From Boseongicola aestuarii (GTDB taxonomy: Bacteria > Pseudomonadota > Alphaproteobacteria > Rhodobacterales > Rhodobacteraceae), in contig NZ_FXXQ01000002.1 of the NCBI RefSeq assembly GCF_900184815.1, positions 1 through 64,000 of the forward strand: a stretch of 64,000 nucleotides of DNA. The letters run 5' to 3'. The notes beneath the pieces were generated by a model. The model saw only the letters and a list, made by a program, of their open reading frames with translations, was not told where the DNA came from and made no database searches. Within the stretch, counting starts at the first letter, position 1, and every line of letters begins with the position of its first letter. The translations under genes and the position numbers were made by a program. Shown here piece after piece: positions 16,439-25,184 of this stretch.

Positions 16439-17290
16439 ATGGAAACAGCACGGTTATCCGAGCGTATACTTGAGATTTTTGACGATTTGACCCGTGCTGA
16501 GCGTTTGCTTGCGGATCATTTCCTCGAAAATCCTGACAGTTTGGCGCTGCATACCGCCGAGGAGATCTCGCGCCGTGCTGCGGTGTCAAAGGCGACAACA
16601 GCTCGATTCTTCAAGCGACTTGGGTTTCCCAGTTTCAAGACCGCGCAACGGATGGCGCGGTCTGGCGATGCCAGTTCTGACTCCGGAAAAAGGGTCTTTT
16701 CAGCGCCAGTGCAGCATCGCAGCGGTCGCGGTGATTTGGCAGATCATCTGGCGTCAGACGTACAAAACTTGATTCGGACATTCGAATCCATCCGAAGTGA
16801 CGAATTGAACGCGGCAGCCCTGAGTCTCGTTCGCGCTGAAAAGCTTTGGGTGATTGGCTTTGGTGACAATTACCCGTTGGCACATTTTGCGCGCGCCCAG
16901 TTGATCAAGGTAAAGCCGGATATTCGGATGATCCCGCTTGGAGGTTTTTCTGTACCTGAAGAATTTGCATCGATCACGCCATCAGACACGGTTTTGGCCT
17001 TGTGCATCGGAAGGCGCAGCAAAACCATGCGGTCCATATTGCAGACAGCAAGATTGGCAGGCGCGCATACGGTGTCGCTGACAGATCAGGCCAGTTCTGG
17101 CAATCCCGAGCTTGCCGATGTGACCCTACGATGCCGCACGCATGGCCTATCCTATTTCGACTCGCTCTCGGCTCCTGTGTCTGTCGTGACGTATCTTTGC
17201 ATGGCTGTGGCAAAACGGATTGGTCAAACTGCGGTGGACAGATTGCGCTATATCGACAGCATCCACACGGAATGGGGTGATGCTGGATAG
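16439..17290 (+). CDS. MurR/RpiR family transcriptional regulator
   Basis: A 283-residue regulator. The N-terminal HTH_6 domain (residues 1-77) contains LTRAERLLADHFLENPD and the recognition-helix region AAVSKATTARFFKRLGFPSF. The C-terminal SIS sugar-phosphate-binding domain (about 100-270) contains LWVIGFGDNYPLAHFA and SDTVLALCIGRRSKTM. SIS-domain regulators usually respond to sugar phosphates or amino sugars. It sits between the DUF1028 gene and the transporter operon and probably controls both. The motif TCAGTTCTGAAA at 16417-16428, nearly repeated at 17343-17354, is a candidate binding site in both promoter regions. Confidence 0.9.
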   Translation: METARLSERILEIFDDLTRAERLLADHFLENPDSLALHTAEEISRRAAVSKATTARFFKRLGFPSFKTAQRMARSGDASSDSGKRVFSAPVQHRSGRGDLADHLASDVQNLIRTFESIRSDELNAAALSLVRAEKLWVIGFGDNYPLAHFARAQLIKVKPDIRMIPLGGFSVPEEFASITPSDTVLALCIGRRSKTMRSILQTARLAGAHTVSLTDQASSGNPELADVTLRCRTHGLSYFDSLSAPVSVVTYLCMAVAKRIGQTAVDRLRYIDSIHTEWGDAG

Positions 17291-17363
17291 TTCAGATGAC
17301 TCCTCGTAGCGCGCAAAGCGTAACAATGAGGCGAAAAACTCGTCAATTCTGAAATTAAATGTA

Positions 17364-17384
17364 TCAAAACTGAATTCGTTTTGA
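17364..17384. promoter_or_regulatory. Inverted repeat upstream of transporter operon
   Basis: A perfect 7-bp inverted repeat TCAAAAC / GTTTTGA with a 7-base spacer (TGAATTC), about 180 bp before the binding-protein start. Just upstream at 17343-17354 is TCAATTCTGAAA, which matches 11 of 12 bases of a motif in front of the rpiR-type gene. Either could be the operator. No biochemical evidence is available. Confidence 0.45.
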
Positions 17385-17563
17385 CCCACCTGTGAAGCTT
17401 CCCTAGCCTCGGAAACTGGGTGAACCAATCACCGAATAGATTAAGCCGATCATGCTTGCGTTGAATGGATTCCGCAAAGACAGCCGCACGCGCTGGCCCT
17501 TGAGTGACGTCAGGTCCAATCGGCAAGAGCCGGCAAAACACGTCCAGCAACTTGGAGAATGAG

Positions 17564-19117
17564 ATGATTATGAATCGACTAGCGCTAAAGCAAACGGCGG
17601 CTGCACTTGGCGCCGTTTTTGCATTAGCAGGGCCCGCCACCGCCGAAGACATCGTTTGGGCGCGCTATGGGGATATCGACTCGCTCGATCCGCATCGCGC
17701 GACAAGCACCCTTTCTTTGCAGGTTTGGAGCCTGATGTATGACACGCTGCTTGCCATGGACGCCGAAGGCAATCCCGTGCCCCATTTTGCGAAGTCCTGG
17801 ACAGCCAATGATGCCGGGACCGAGTATACATTCAATCTTGAAGGCGGTGTGATGTGCCATGACGGCACGCCGCTTGATGCTAATGATGTCAAATACACAA
17901 TCGACGCTGCATTTGACGAAACAACCCCAAGCCTCACAAAGGGCAGCTGGGGGCCCATCACAGCGGCCGAAGTTATTGATCCGTTGACGATCAAACTGAC
18001 ATTGGAGTCACCATTTGTCGCGATGATCCCCTTTCTGGCGGACAGCTTTTCCTCCATCATTTGTGACACGAATGGCGAAGGCTTCGGCACAACGACCGCC
18101 ATCGGCTCGGGCCCATGGAAGCTTGTGTCCTGGACCAAGGGCGACCGGCTCGTCTTTGAAAAAAACGCGGATTACACGAACTTTGGCAAATTGGCCGATA
18201 ACCCCGGTGCGCCTTATGAGGACGGCTTGATCATCACCGTTGTACCCGAACCGCAGGCCCGTTATGCGGCTTTGACGACTGGAGAGGTGCATATTGCCGA
18301 ACCGCCCTTTGACGATGTGCCTGCAATCAAAGATAGTGGCGAACTTGACATCATCGTCGCAGAGAACACGGGCCAAAACGTCTTTTGGGAATTCGCGGTG
18401 CACCGCCCGCCCTTTAATGACGTGCGTGCGCGTTTGGCGGTTGCCCATGCCACGGATGCGGCGACTGCAATCAGCCTGATTTATGGCGATCTCTCGATCC
18501 CTGAAAATTGTCCGATCTCGCGTGGCGTGTTTGGCAACGATCAGGACTTCTGCGCCCAATACCGCCCGGCCTATGATCCTGAAAAGTCCAAGGAATTGCT
18601 GGCCGAACTTGGCTACAGCATGGACAAGCCACTCGAGACCGCCTTGCTGGTCTGGACCGGCGGCAACCGCCAGAAACTGGGCGAAGTCTTTCAGGCTCAG
18701 TTGGCCGAAGTTGGGATCAAAGCAACCATTGAGATCATGGATATCGGGTCTTTGAACGCACGCGTGCGTCAGGAGAACGAGAATACCGAAGGCACTACCG
18801 GTTCCATGGATATGATGACTTGGTCCTGGTACGATCCAGATATCCTTTATGCGCTGTGGCATACACCAGGAGCCTATCGAGGCTATACCTCGCCAGAGCT
18901 TGACGCGATCCTGGACGAAACCCGTGTGTTGACCGACCCCGATGCGCGCAAAGCGAAGGTGCAAGAAGCGATGAAGTACCTGCTTGAAAACGCCATCCAT
19001 GTGCCACTTTATACGCCGGGTTGGGAGTGGGTCTTTGCGGTCCGTCCCGAAGTCGAGGGCTTCAAAGTGGCTCCGTTCGTCTATCCGATCTTTAGCGACA
19101 TCAAGATCGGCGGCTGA
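17564..19117 (+). CDS. Peptide-type ABC transporter substrate-binding protein (SBP family 5)
   Basis: A 517-residue periplasmic binding protein. GGAG lies six bases before the ATG at 17564; a second ATG two codons later is an alternative. The signal peptide (MNRLALKQTAAALGAVFALA, cleavage after ATA) precedes IVWARYGDIDSLDPHRAT, the classic start of DppA/OppA-type proteins. The family region LEGGVMCHDGTPLDANDVKY lies near residue 100. It delivers a dipeptide, oligopeptide, opine or glycoside to the DppBCDF-like proteins encoded next. Cysteines at VMCHD, IICDT, ENCPI and DFCAQ could form disulphides. A strong hairpin follows the gene, probably raising its expression above that of the permeases. 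Confidence 0.9.
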   Translation: MIMNRLALKQTAAALGAVFALAGPATAEDIVWARYGDIDSLDPHRATSTLSLQVWSLMYDTLLAMDAEGNPVPHFAKSWTANDAGTEYTFNLEGGVMCHDGTPLDANDVKYTIDAAFDETTPSLTKGSWGPITAAEVIDPLTIKLTLESPFVAMIPFLADSFSSIICDTNGEGFGTTTAIGSGPWKLVSWTKGDRLVFEKNADYTNFGKLADNPGAPYEDGLIITVVPEPQARYAALTTGEVHIAEPPFDDVPAIKDSGELDIIVAENTGQNVFWEFAVHRPPFNDVRARLAVAHATDAATAISLIYGDLSIPENCPISRGVFGNDQDFCAQYRPAYDPEKSKELLAELGYSMDKPLETALLVWTGGNRQKLGEVFQAQLAEVGIKATIEIMDIGSLNARVRQENENTEGTTGSMDMMTWSWYDPDILYALWHTPGAYRGYTSPELDAILDETRVLTDPDARKAKVQEAMKYLLENAIHVPLYTPGWEWVFAVRPEVEGFKVAPFVYPIFSDIKIGG

Positions 19118-19126
19118 TACCGAATG

Positions 19127-19152
19127 CGCTGCCCGCATTAATGCGGGCGGCG
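19127..19152 (+). other. mRNA-stabilising or attenuating hairpin
   Basis: A perfect palindrome GCCCGCATTAATGCGGGC (19131-19148) is flanked by GCGC on both sides, giving a stem of about 12 bp with one G-U pair. It sits in the 58-bp gap between the binding-protein and first permease genes. There is no T tract, so it more likely protects the upstream mRNA end or partially attenuates than fully terminates. Confidence 0.7.
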
Positions 19153-19175
19153 CACCCCGAAAATAAGGTCTTGCC

Positions 19176-20099
19176 ATGTGGCGCTTTATCGGCACTCGCG
19201 TTGCGATGGGTGCTTTGACAATTTGGGTTACAACGATGTTGGTGACATTGTTGATTCACGCCGTGCCAGGCGACCCTGTCCAGATCATGTACGCCCAAAG
19301 TCAGGGTACAACTCCCGAGCAGATCGAACAGGTCCGCCGTTCGCTTGGACTCGACCGTTCTATCCCAGTTCAATACCTGATGTATCTTGAACGTCTTTTT
19401 CAAGGCGATTTGGGCAATACGATCCGCGGCGGTCAACCGGTGCTTGAGGTGATCATGCAACGCCTTCCCAACACTCTGGTTTTGGCTGTGGCGTCGATGT
19501 TCATTGCAATCGTCATCGGTGTGCCTATCGGCTTTCTGGCCGCATATCGCGAAGGAACAATAGTCGATATCGGCCTGATGGTGCTGGCCATTGCAGGCAT
19601 CTCTATGCCCCACTTCTGGCTTGGGCTTATGCTACTGTTCTTTTTTGCGCTCGAATTGGGTTGGCTGCCCGTCAGCGGCAACGGCCCTATGAATCTGATC
19701 CTGCCTGCGCTAACGCTGGGACTGTCAAACGCGGCAATCTTTGCACGTCTGACCCGATCCTCGATGATCGACGTGATGAACCAGGATTTTGTTCAGACCG
19801 CGTTTGCAAAGGGTCTTCCTAAAGCGATCGTTCTGCGCCGCCACGTGTTGCGCGCAGGTCTCTTGCCGGTCGTCACCATGATGGGGCTGCAATTTGCCTT
19901 TATGATGGGGGGTGCCATCGTGGTCGAGAATATTTTCTCGTGGAATGGCGTCGGTCGTATGGCCGTCGAGGCGATTTTCCAGAGAGATTACCCCATTATT
20001 CAGGGGTTTATCCTGACTTTCTCTGTTGTGGTCGTTGTTGTGGCAATCGCGGTTGACGCCTTATACGCCGTCCTTGATCCACGTATCCGGAGGGCATGA
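19176..20099 (+). CDS. Dipeptide-type ABC transporter permease, DppB family
   Basis: A 307-residue inner-membrane permease with six predicted helices. It starts MWRFIGTRVAMGALTIWVTT, typical of DppB/OppB, followed by VPGDPVQIMYA, and carries the EAA-like coupling loop in TAFAKGLPKAIVLRRHVLR. The large periplasmic loop after helix 1 (TPEQIEQVRRSLGLDRSIP) is a family feature. An AAGG ribosome site precedes the ATG. It pairs with the DppC-type permease beginning two bases after its stop. Confidence 0.92.
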   Translation: MWRFIGTRVAMGALTIWVTTMLVTLLIHAVPGDPVQIMYAQSQGTTPEQIEQVRRSLGLDRSIPVQYLMYLERLFQGDLGNTIRGGQPVLEVIMQRLPNTLVLAVASMFIAIVIGVPIGFLAAYREGTIVDIGLMVLAIAGISMPHFWLGLMLLFFFALELGWLPVSGNGPMNLILPALTLGLSNAAIFARLTRSSMIDVMNQDFVQTAFAKGLPKAIVLRRHVLRAGLLPVVTMMGLQFAFMMGGAIVVENIFSWNGVGRMAVEAIFQRDYPIIQGFILTFSVVVVVVAIAVDALYAVLDPRIRRA

Positions 20100-20100
20100 G

Positions 20101-20967
20101 ATGGGCATTTTATCCGATGTCCCGACCCGCTCTGCGCCTCACGGATTTTGGCGCAGGTTGCTACGCTCACCTAATGGGGTTGTCGGATTGACCATTGTAT
20201 TGGGTCTCGTGTTCTGCGCCATGTTTGCCGAAGTGCTCGCGCCTCACAACCCATCCAAGATGGGCACCGGCGGACGGTTTCTACCCCCCGGAGGGGATTT
20301 CTTTCTGGGAACGGACGAGTTCGGCAGAGACATGCTATCGCGCATTCTGCATGGCAGCCGTATCACGCTGTTGGTCGGCGCGGTTGCTGTGGGAATATCA
20401 CTAACGACAGGAATGCTTGTCGGCATGATCGCTGCATTCTGGCGCGGTTGGGTCGAAGCGGTTTTGATGCGTAGCACCGACGTGCTGTTTTCCTTTACCG
20501 AAACACTCATCGCGCTCAGTTTTGTCGCCGTCTTGGGCCCAAGCCTGCAGAACGCAGTGATTGCGGTCGGAGTGGCTGGTATTCCGTTTTATGCACGAAC
20601 CTGTTATTCGGCCGCGTTGGTTGAGACCTCTAAGCCATATTTCGAGGCCAGCATCGCCGCAGGTGCAGGCCCTGCACGCCTTGTGTTTGTGCATCTTTTG
20701 CCGAATGTCTTGCCCACAATGATCGTTGTCGCAACATTGGGCGTCTCGACCGCTATTCTTGCAGCGGCTGGGCTGAGTTTTCTGGGGCTTGGTGCACAGC
20801 CACCGACCTCAGAATGGGGCTACATGCTTGCCGGTTCACGGGACTACATCAATCGCGCGCCCTGGTTGATGACAATACCGGGTCTTGCCATCGCAATTAC
20901 TGTGTTGGGTTTCAATCTGCTAGGAGACGGACTTCGAACCAGCCTCGATCCGGTAGAGCGCCGATGA
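20101..20967 (+). CDS. Dipeptide-type ABC transporter permease, DppC family
   Basis: A 288-residue permease from the ATG at 20101, immediately after the DppB stop. The cytoplasmic N-terminus leads into helix 1, followed by APHNPSKMGTGGRF and FLGTDEFGRDMLSRILHGSR, the diagnostic DppC/OppC motif. The coupling loop (FEASIAAGAGPARLVFVHLLPN) and the C-terminal segment LSFLGLGAQPPTSEWG are also typical. It forms the translocation pore with the DppB-like subunit. Its stop overlaps the ATPase start (ATGA at 20964-20967). Confidence 0.92.
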   Translation: MGILSDVPTRSAPHGFWRRLLRSPNGVVGLTIVLGLVFCAMFAEVLAPHNPSKMGTGGRFLPPGGDFFLGTDEFGRDMLSRILHGSRITLLVGAVAVGISLTTGMLVGMIAAFWRGWVEAVLMRSTDVLFSFTETLIALSFVAVLGPSLQNAVIAVGVAGIPFYARTCYSAALVETSKPYFEASIAAGAGPARLVFVHLLPNVLPTMIVVATLGVSTAILAAAGLSFLGLGAQPPTSEWGYMLAGSRDYINRAPWLMTIPGLAIAITVLGFNLLGDGLRTSLDPVERR

Positions 20968-22649
20968 GCAGCGTCTTGCTTTCAGTGCGCGATCTTTCGG
21001 TCACGCATGGATCTGGCACGCGGGCGGTTCCTTTAGTGCACAGCGTCAATTTTGATCTGGCCCGCGGACAAATTCTGTCAATTGTCGGCGAAAGCGGGTC
21101 TGGCAAAAGCATGACCTCCAAGGCGCTGATGGGGCTGTTGCCGCCTAACGTCACGGCAACAGGTGAGGCGCAGTTTCGCGGGGCCAACCTGTTGGACAAA
21201 AACATCGCACCCCCGCGTGGGACTGGTATCGGCCTTATTTTTCAAGAACCAATGACGGCGCTGACCCCGGTTCTGACGATTGGCATGCAGTTGACCGAAG
21301 CCATGGTCGTGCATGGGTTGGCGGACGCTCGCGACGCCAAAGCCCGCGCCATCCAAATGTTAGAACGGGTCGGCATCCCCAACCCTAAACAGCGAATGAC
21401 TCAATATCCGCATGAACTTTCTGGTGGCATGCGCCAAAGGGTGATGATTGCCATGATGATGTTACTGGAACCTGATATCCTGATTGCGGACGAGCCGACC
21501 ACCGCATTGGACGTCACGGTGCAGGCGCAAATTCTGGACCTGTTGCGTGATATTGTGCGGGACACAGATGTCGGCCTGATCCTGATTACCCATGATATGG
21601 GGGTCGTGGCAGAGATGGCAGAAGATGTCATGGTAATGAAAGCCGGACGCGTGGTCGAGGCCGGTTCGGTTCACCAGATATTCCAGGCACCAGGTGACGC
21701 GTATACCCGCGCCCTTTTGGATGCAGTCCCATCGGTCGAAACCGCATCTGTTGATTCCAAACCCACCGACAGCCAAGCGCTTTTGTCCATAAGACACTTG
21801 TCAAAGACGTTTTCCGGCGGCCGCGCTTTTGGCATCGCGGCTTCAGTGACCAGAGCGGTCGACGATGTTTCGCTCGACATCATGCCGGGCGAGACGCTGG
21901 CTTTGGTCGGAGAAAGTGGCTCCGGGAAGTCCACCCTAGGCCGCATCCTCGCCCGCCTGACCAAAGCGGATAAGGGTAACGTGACGCTGGCGGGAACCGA
22001 TCTACTTTCATTGGAGGGTGCGCCGCTCCGGCAGGAACGACGCAAGATTCAGATGATTTTTCAGGATCCCTATGCTTCGCTTGATCCGCGCCAAAGCGTC
22101 GGGGCGGCCATTGCAGAGCCAATCAAGATTCAAACGACGTTATCGAAAGCAGATCGTGCGAAACGGGTTGCTCAATTGTTGTCGCGTGTTGGGCTCACCC
22201 CCGATATGGCAAGCCGTTTCCCGCATGAATTCTCGGGCGGCCAACGACAACGCGTTTCGATTGCCCGCGCGATCGCTGCAGGGCCCGAGTTGATCATTGC
22301 TGACGAGCCGACATCCGCTCTGGATGTGTCCATTCAGGCGCAAATTCTTGATCTTTTATCTGATCTGAAATCTGAAAACGGGCTGACAATGCTCTTCATC
22401 TCACATGATCTTGCCGTTGTCCGGCAGGTTGCAGACCGCATCGCCGTCATGCGCGCCGGTAGGATATTGGAGTTTGGACCGACGGAAGCGGTCTGGGCTT
22501 CGCCGCGCCATCCCTATACCAAAGCCTTAATTGATGCCGCACCGGTGCCAGACCCAAGCCGCAAACGCTCCGCGCGCGCGCACGCCCTCGATACTTTCCC
22601 TATGACGCCCCTTATCGAGGCCGCCCCCGGTCACTGGGTGGCCCTATGA
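20964..22649 (+). CDS. Fused dipeptide ABC transporter ATPase (DppD-DppF fusion)
   Basis: A 561-residue protein with two complete ABC ATPase units corresponding to the separate DppD and DppF of other bacteria. Unit 1 has Walker A GESGSGKSM, signature LSGGMRQRV and Walker B ILIADEPTTALD. Unit 2 has Walker A GESGSGKST, signature FSGGQRQRV and Walker B LIIADEPTSALD. All key residues are present in both, unlike the RbsA-type ATPase earlier in the window. An oligopeptide-transporter C-terminal motif (SPRHPYTKALIDAAP) follows unit 2. The start was chosen at the ATG overlapping the permease stop; a longer frame reads back through that gene. It ends in an ATGA overlap with the next gene. Confidence 0.92.
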   Translation: MSSVLLSVRDLSVTHGSGTRAVPLVHSVNFDLARGQILSIVGESGSGKSMTSKALMGLLPPNVTATGEAQFRGANLLDKNIAPPRGTGIGLIFQEPMTALTPVLTIGMQLTEAMVVHGLADARDAKARAIQMLERVGIPNPKQRMTQYPHELSGGMRQRVMIAMMMLLEPDILIADEPTTALDVTVQAQILDLLRDIVRDTDVGLILITHDMGVVAEMAEDVMVMKAGRVVEAGSVHQIFQAPGDAYTRALLDAVPSVETASVDSKPTDSQALLSIRHLSKTFSGGRAFGIAASVTRAVDDVSLDIMPGETLALVGESGSGKSTLGRILARLTKADKGNVTLAGTDLLSLEGAPLRQERRKIQMIFQDPYASLDPRQSVGAAIAEPIKIQTTLSKADRAKRVAQLLSRVGLTPDMASRFPHEFSGGQRQRVSIARAIAAGPELIIADEPTSALDVSIQAQILDLLSDLKSENGLTMLFISHDLAVVRQVADRIAVMRAGRILEFGPTEAVWASPRHPYTKALIDAAPVPDPSRKRSARAHALDTFPMTPLIEAAPGHWVAL

Positions 22650-23602
22650 CAATTGGCATCGTCGCATTTGGCCCCAATGCAGGAGCCGGTATCGTTGCTG
22701 GCCTGAACACTGTCGAAAAGAATGGGCGGGGGGCCATTGGAGGCTTTGTAAGTCTCGCGGCGTTCACCGAAGATGGCAGGCTGCTGCGTGCAAGCATTCA
22801 AGACGGCGGCTCCAAAGCGCTGTTTGGGACGGATGTGCCGACGGAGATTGGACGGGCAAAACTCGTTGGCCTGATTTCCAGTGGTCCCAATCGGCCCGAA
22901 CCGTTGTCTGATTTCATTGCCGCAGAACCCGGCGTCGGGATTGTCACCGGACACCGCATGCCGCAAACACGCGTTGATAATGGAATTGCTTTGAATGCTC
23001 TGGTCCTCGCTAAGATGAAATCGGGTTTGCATCCGCAGGCTGCAGTTGATCAGGTCATCGCAATGTACCCCGATATGGATGCTGGATTTCTGGCCTGTTC
23101 GACGGATGGATCTATAGGTTCTGGAAGTACGCAATCAGTTCTGGCCCGCGGCGATCAGGCTGTGAGCATTCTCGAGGCGCCTCCAGAAATGGCATTTGTC
23201 GCCAGCATTCATAACGCCATCTTTCCGTTCCATCTTATCTCTAAGCTCGCGAACGAAGTCGCTTTGGACACTATGCTACACCCGGACACGCCCGTCGGTT
23301 GGGTCAAAATTGTGTCTGGCATCATGCTGGAGCGAGGGTTCGAGGCACAGATTCACATCGGGGCAGATGGACAGATAGAGCGCATCACCATTCCTAAAGA
23401 CCACTTCTTGAAGGGAAGTTGGTCCGTTGGACTTGGAGACAAGGTAGCAGTGATGGCGAGCGGTCAGCACTTAGGATGGCTGGGGTATGAACCGTTCATG
23501 ACGCTTAAGAATGGGCAAGTCCAAGACATAGATGGCCATAAGGAAATCAACATTCCGTTATTGGGCAGTCTCCCATTTGAACGATACAGAGACGTGTCCT
23601 AA
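22646..23602 (+). CDS. Conserved hypothetical protein coupled to the transporter (possibly DUF6963)
   Basis: A 318-residue soluble protein without signal peptide. It starts MTIGIVAFGPNAGAGI, followed by RGAIGGFVSLAAF, and its long C-terminal part includes GWVKIVSGIMLERG and ITIPKDHFLKGSW. I recall a family of unknown function (DUF6963) with this N-terminus, but the assignment is not certain. Like the DUF1028 protein at the other end of this locus, it begins Met-Thr-Ile, so an Ntn-type nucleophile at Thr2 is conceivable but unproven. Its start overlaps the ATPase stop, which ties it firmly to the transporter. It may process the imported substrate together with the DUF1028 protein. Confidence 0.6.
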   Translation: MTIGIVAFGPNAGAGIVAGLNTVEKNGRGAIGGFVSLAAFTEDGRLLRASIQDGGSKALFGTDVPTEIGRAKLVGLISSGPNRPEPLSDFIAAEPGVGIVTGHRMPQTRVDNGIALNALVLAKMKSGLHPQAAVDQVIAMYPDMDAGFLACSTDGSIGSGSTQSVLARGDQAVSILEAPPEMAFVASIHNAIFPFHLISKLANEVALDTMLHPDTPVGWVKIVSGIMLERGFEAQIHIGADGQIERITIPKDHFLKGSWSVGLGDKVAVMASGQHLGWLGYEPFMTLKNGQVQDIDGHKEINIPLLGSLPFERYRDVS

Positions 23603-23978
23603 CACACTCCATGGCTCTATCGAAGTTTGATCCCTGTCAATTGGGCGGGAGCACGTCCGCTTCGTCCGCATAGCGGACATTGATGCGCCTCAAAACGAAT
23701 GACTGCTATGCAAGCCGAAGCGACCTTTCGGTGCATCAAATTGGATGTCAGCTATTGGTACTTCGCTGCCGTAGCGAAACTCTGGAAAGCCCTTTCTGGT
23801 TTCTCAGTGCAATTAAGCGGTCAAACTGCGGTTTTTGGATTGGTCTTCTTTTGTTGAGGGCCAGCCAGGAACGAACAACAGAGGCATAATTGATCTACAG
23901 CATCAGTCGATTGGTTCGTTTCAGTCTTTTGTGACAGGCAATTTGTCAGTTTATCGCGTACGTAAGATTCTCTATCCC
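23603..23978. other. Intergenic stretch with repeat copy F
   Basis: About 376 bp between the convergent hypothetical and LysR genes. Apart from the repeat at 23658-23720, I see no gene, strong hairpin or terminator. Short open frames here lack ribosome sites. Confidence 0.4.
23658..23720 (+). repeat. Dispersed intergenic repeat, copy F
   Basis: Contains CTTCGTCCGCATAGCGGAC, then ATTGATGCGCC, AAACGAATGACTGC and TATGCAAGCCGAAGC. The 3' block has diverged from GAGCCCAAAG. Confidence 0.65.
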
Positions 23979-24857
23979 TCAATGACTTGCGCATTCGTCA
24001 AGCAGCCATTGGCTGACAGCGCGAACGGCTTTGCGGCGTCCGGCTCTATTGTTGACAGCAAGATAGTACCCTCCAAACGGGATCTCGAAGTCGGCGAGCT
24101 CTACCAACGCGCCCGACTGACGTTCTGGTTCACAGAGGTTCTTATCCATCAGCACCGCTCCAAGACCCGCGACCGCCGATTGGATTGCGAGTAGCGCGCC
24201 GAGCGGGTGGGGCAATGCGAGGTCCGGGACCTCTTCAAGTCCGGCCCGCTTGAACCAGTCCGGCCACAGGCGGAACGTCGCTTCCTCAATCAAAGGGCCC
24301 GAGGCAAGGGCCTCAAGATCCAAATTGCCATTTGAAGTCGGAGCAAAACCAGGCGCCGCATAAGCGCGAACTGCAGATTGAAACAGTAGATGGTACCCTT
24401 TAACTGGCTGTGTTCGAAGGTAGCGAACGCCAATGTCAAAATCATGGGCCTCGATATCCATGACCTCTGTTGTGACCGACAACTTCAGATCAATTTCGGG
24501 GTGGCGTGCCTTGAGGCTCGCAAACCGCGGGATGAGCCACTTCTGAGCAACAGTGTTTTCTGTCGTTAGGGTCACGGCGCCTTTGGGTGGGATCGAAAGT
24601 ACCTCAGTCGCTTCGGCGATCCGGTCGAAGGCCGGCGTGATCTCGGTCAAGTATGCGCGACCTTGATCAGTCAGTGCCACGCCGCTTTTCTGGGTTTGGA
24701 AGAGATGAACGTTAAGACGCGCTTCCAGCCCCCGAACATGCCGGGAAATCGCTGAGTGGGAGACGTTCAGCTCTCCGGCGGCCTTGGTGAAACTCCCCAA
24801 TCGACCCGCCGCTTCAAAGGCGCGCAATGCGTTTAGAGGGGGCAAAAGTCTCGGCAT
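23979..24857 (-). CDS. LysR family transcriptional regulator (GcvA-like)
   Basis: A 292-residue LysR regulator from the ATG at 24857 (MPRLLPPLNALRAFEAAGRL); the open frame extends 54 codons further but without family similarity. The winged helix occupies about residues 5-65, with the typical SFTKAAGELNVSHSAISRHV. The effector domain has the GcvA-type pattern IDLKLSVTTEVMDIEAHDFD and DIGVRYLR. No clear ribosome site precedes the ATG, so it may be leaderless. Its target is not obvious. The divergent small gene at 24960 is the only neighbour on that side, and the downstream gene is convergent. Confidence 0.88.
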   Translation of the reverse strand: MPRLLPPLNALRAFEAAGRLGSFTKAAGELNVSHSAISRHVRGLEARLNVHLFQTQKSGVALTDQGRAYLTEITPAFDRIAEATEVLSIPPKGAVTLTTENTVAQKWLIPRFASLKARHPEIDLKLSVTTEVMDIEAHDFDIGVRYLRTQPVKGYHLLFQSAVRAYAAPGFAPTSNGNLDLEALASGPLIEEATFRLWPDWFKRAGLEEVPDLALPHPLGALLAIQSAVAGLGAVLMDKNLCEPERQSGALVELADFEIPFGGYYLAVNNRAGRRKAVRAVSQWLLDECASH

Positions 24858-24959
24858 ACCGCATTGTGACTTTTTGGAACAATAAGTGTCAAGGAACGAC
24901 GTTTGAGTGCGGCAGTCACCATCATGCAGGGTTGTCGTGAGAATAACCTGGAGGCGACA

Positions 24960-25184
24960 TTGAAACCCATCAATGAAAAAGAGTTTGAAATGCGCGAAGC
25001 GCAGGTTGCGCAACAACACCTCGGTCGGATTGGCCTATTGGAAAAATGCTTAGCCGCAATCATCCCGTCGTTTCAATCACTCAACGATCCAACCCATCTG
25101 ACAGCCCGAATGCGCCGAGATGCAGGAATTGATGAGCTGGAAATCGAGAGAAAGAAGCTGGCGAGAGCGCCGCTGATCCGCTGA
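24960..25184 (+). CDS. Small hypothetical protein, TTG start
   Basis: A 74-residue protein if started at the TTG at 24960, which has a perfect GGAGG five bases upstream; the nearest ATGs have no such site. The product is helical and charged (EKEFEMREAQVAQQHLG, TARMRRDAGIDELEIERKK). Its C-terminal RRDAGI pattern recalls the short Arg-rich DUF1127-type proteins common in alphaproteobacteria, but the match is weak. It is divergent from the LysR gene with a gap of about 100 bp and may be regulated by it. Confidence 0.45.
   Translation: MKPINEKEFEMREAQVAQQHLGRIGLLEKCLAAIIPSFQSLNDPTHLTARMRRDAGIDELEIERKKLARAPLIR

Noticed and set aside
18008-19195. A 395-codon minus-strand frame opposite the peptide-binding-protein gene
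   Set aside because: Antisense shadow of a canonical SBP family 5 gene; it even continues through the downstream hairpin.
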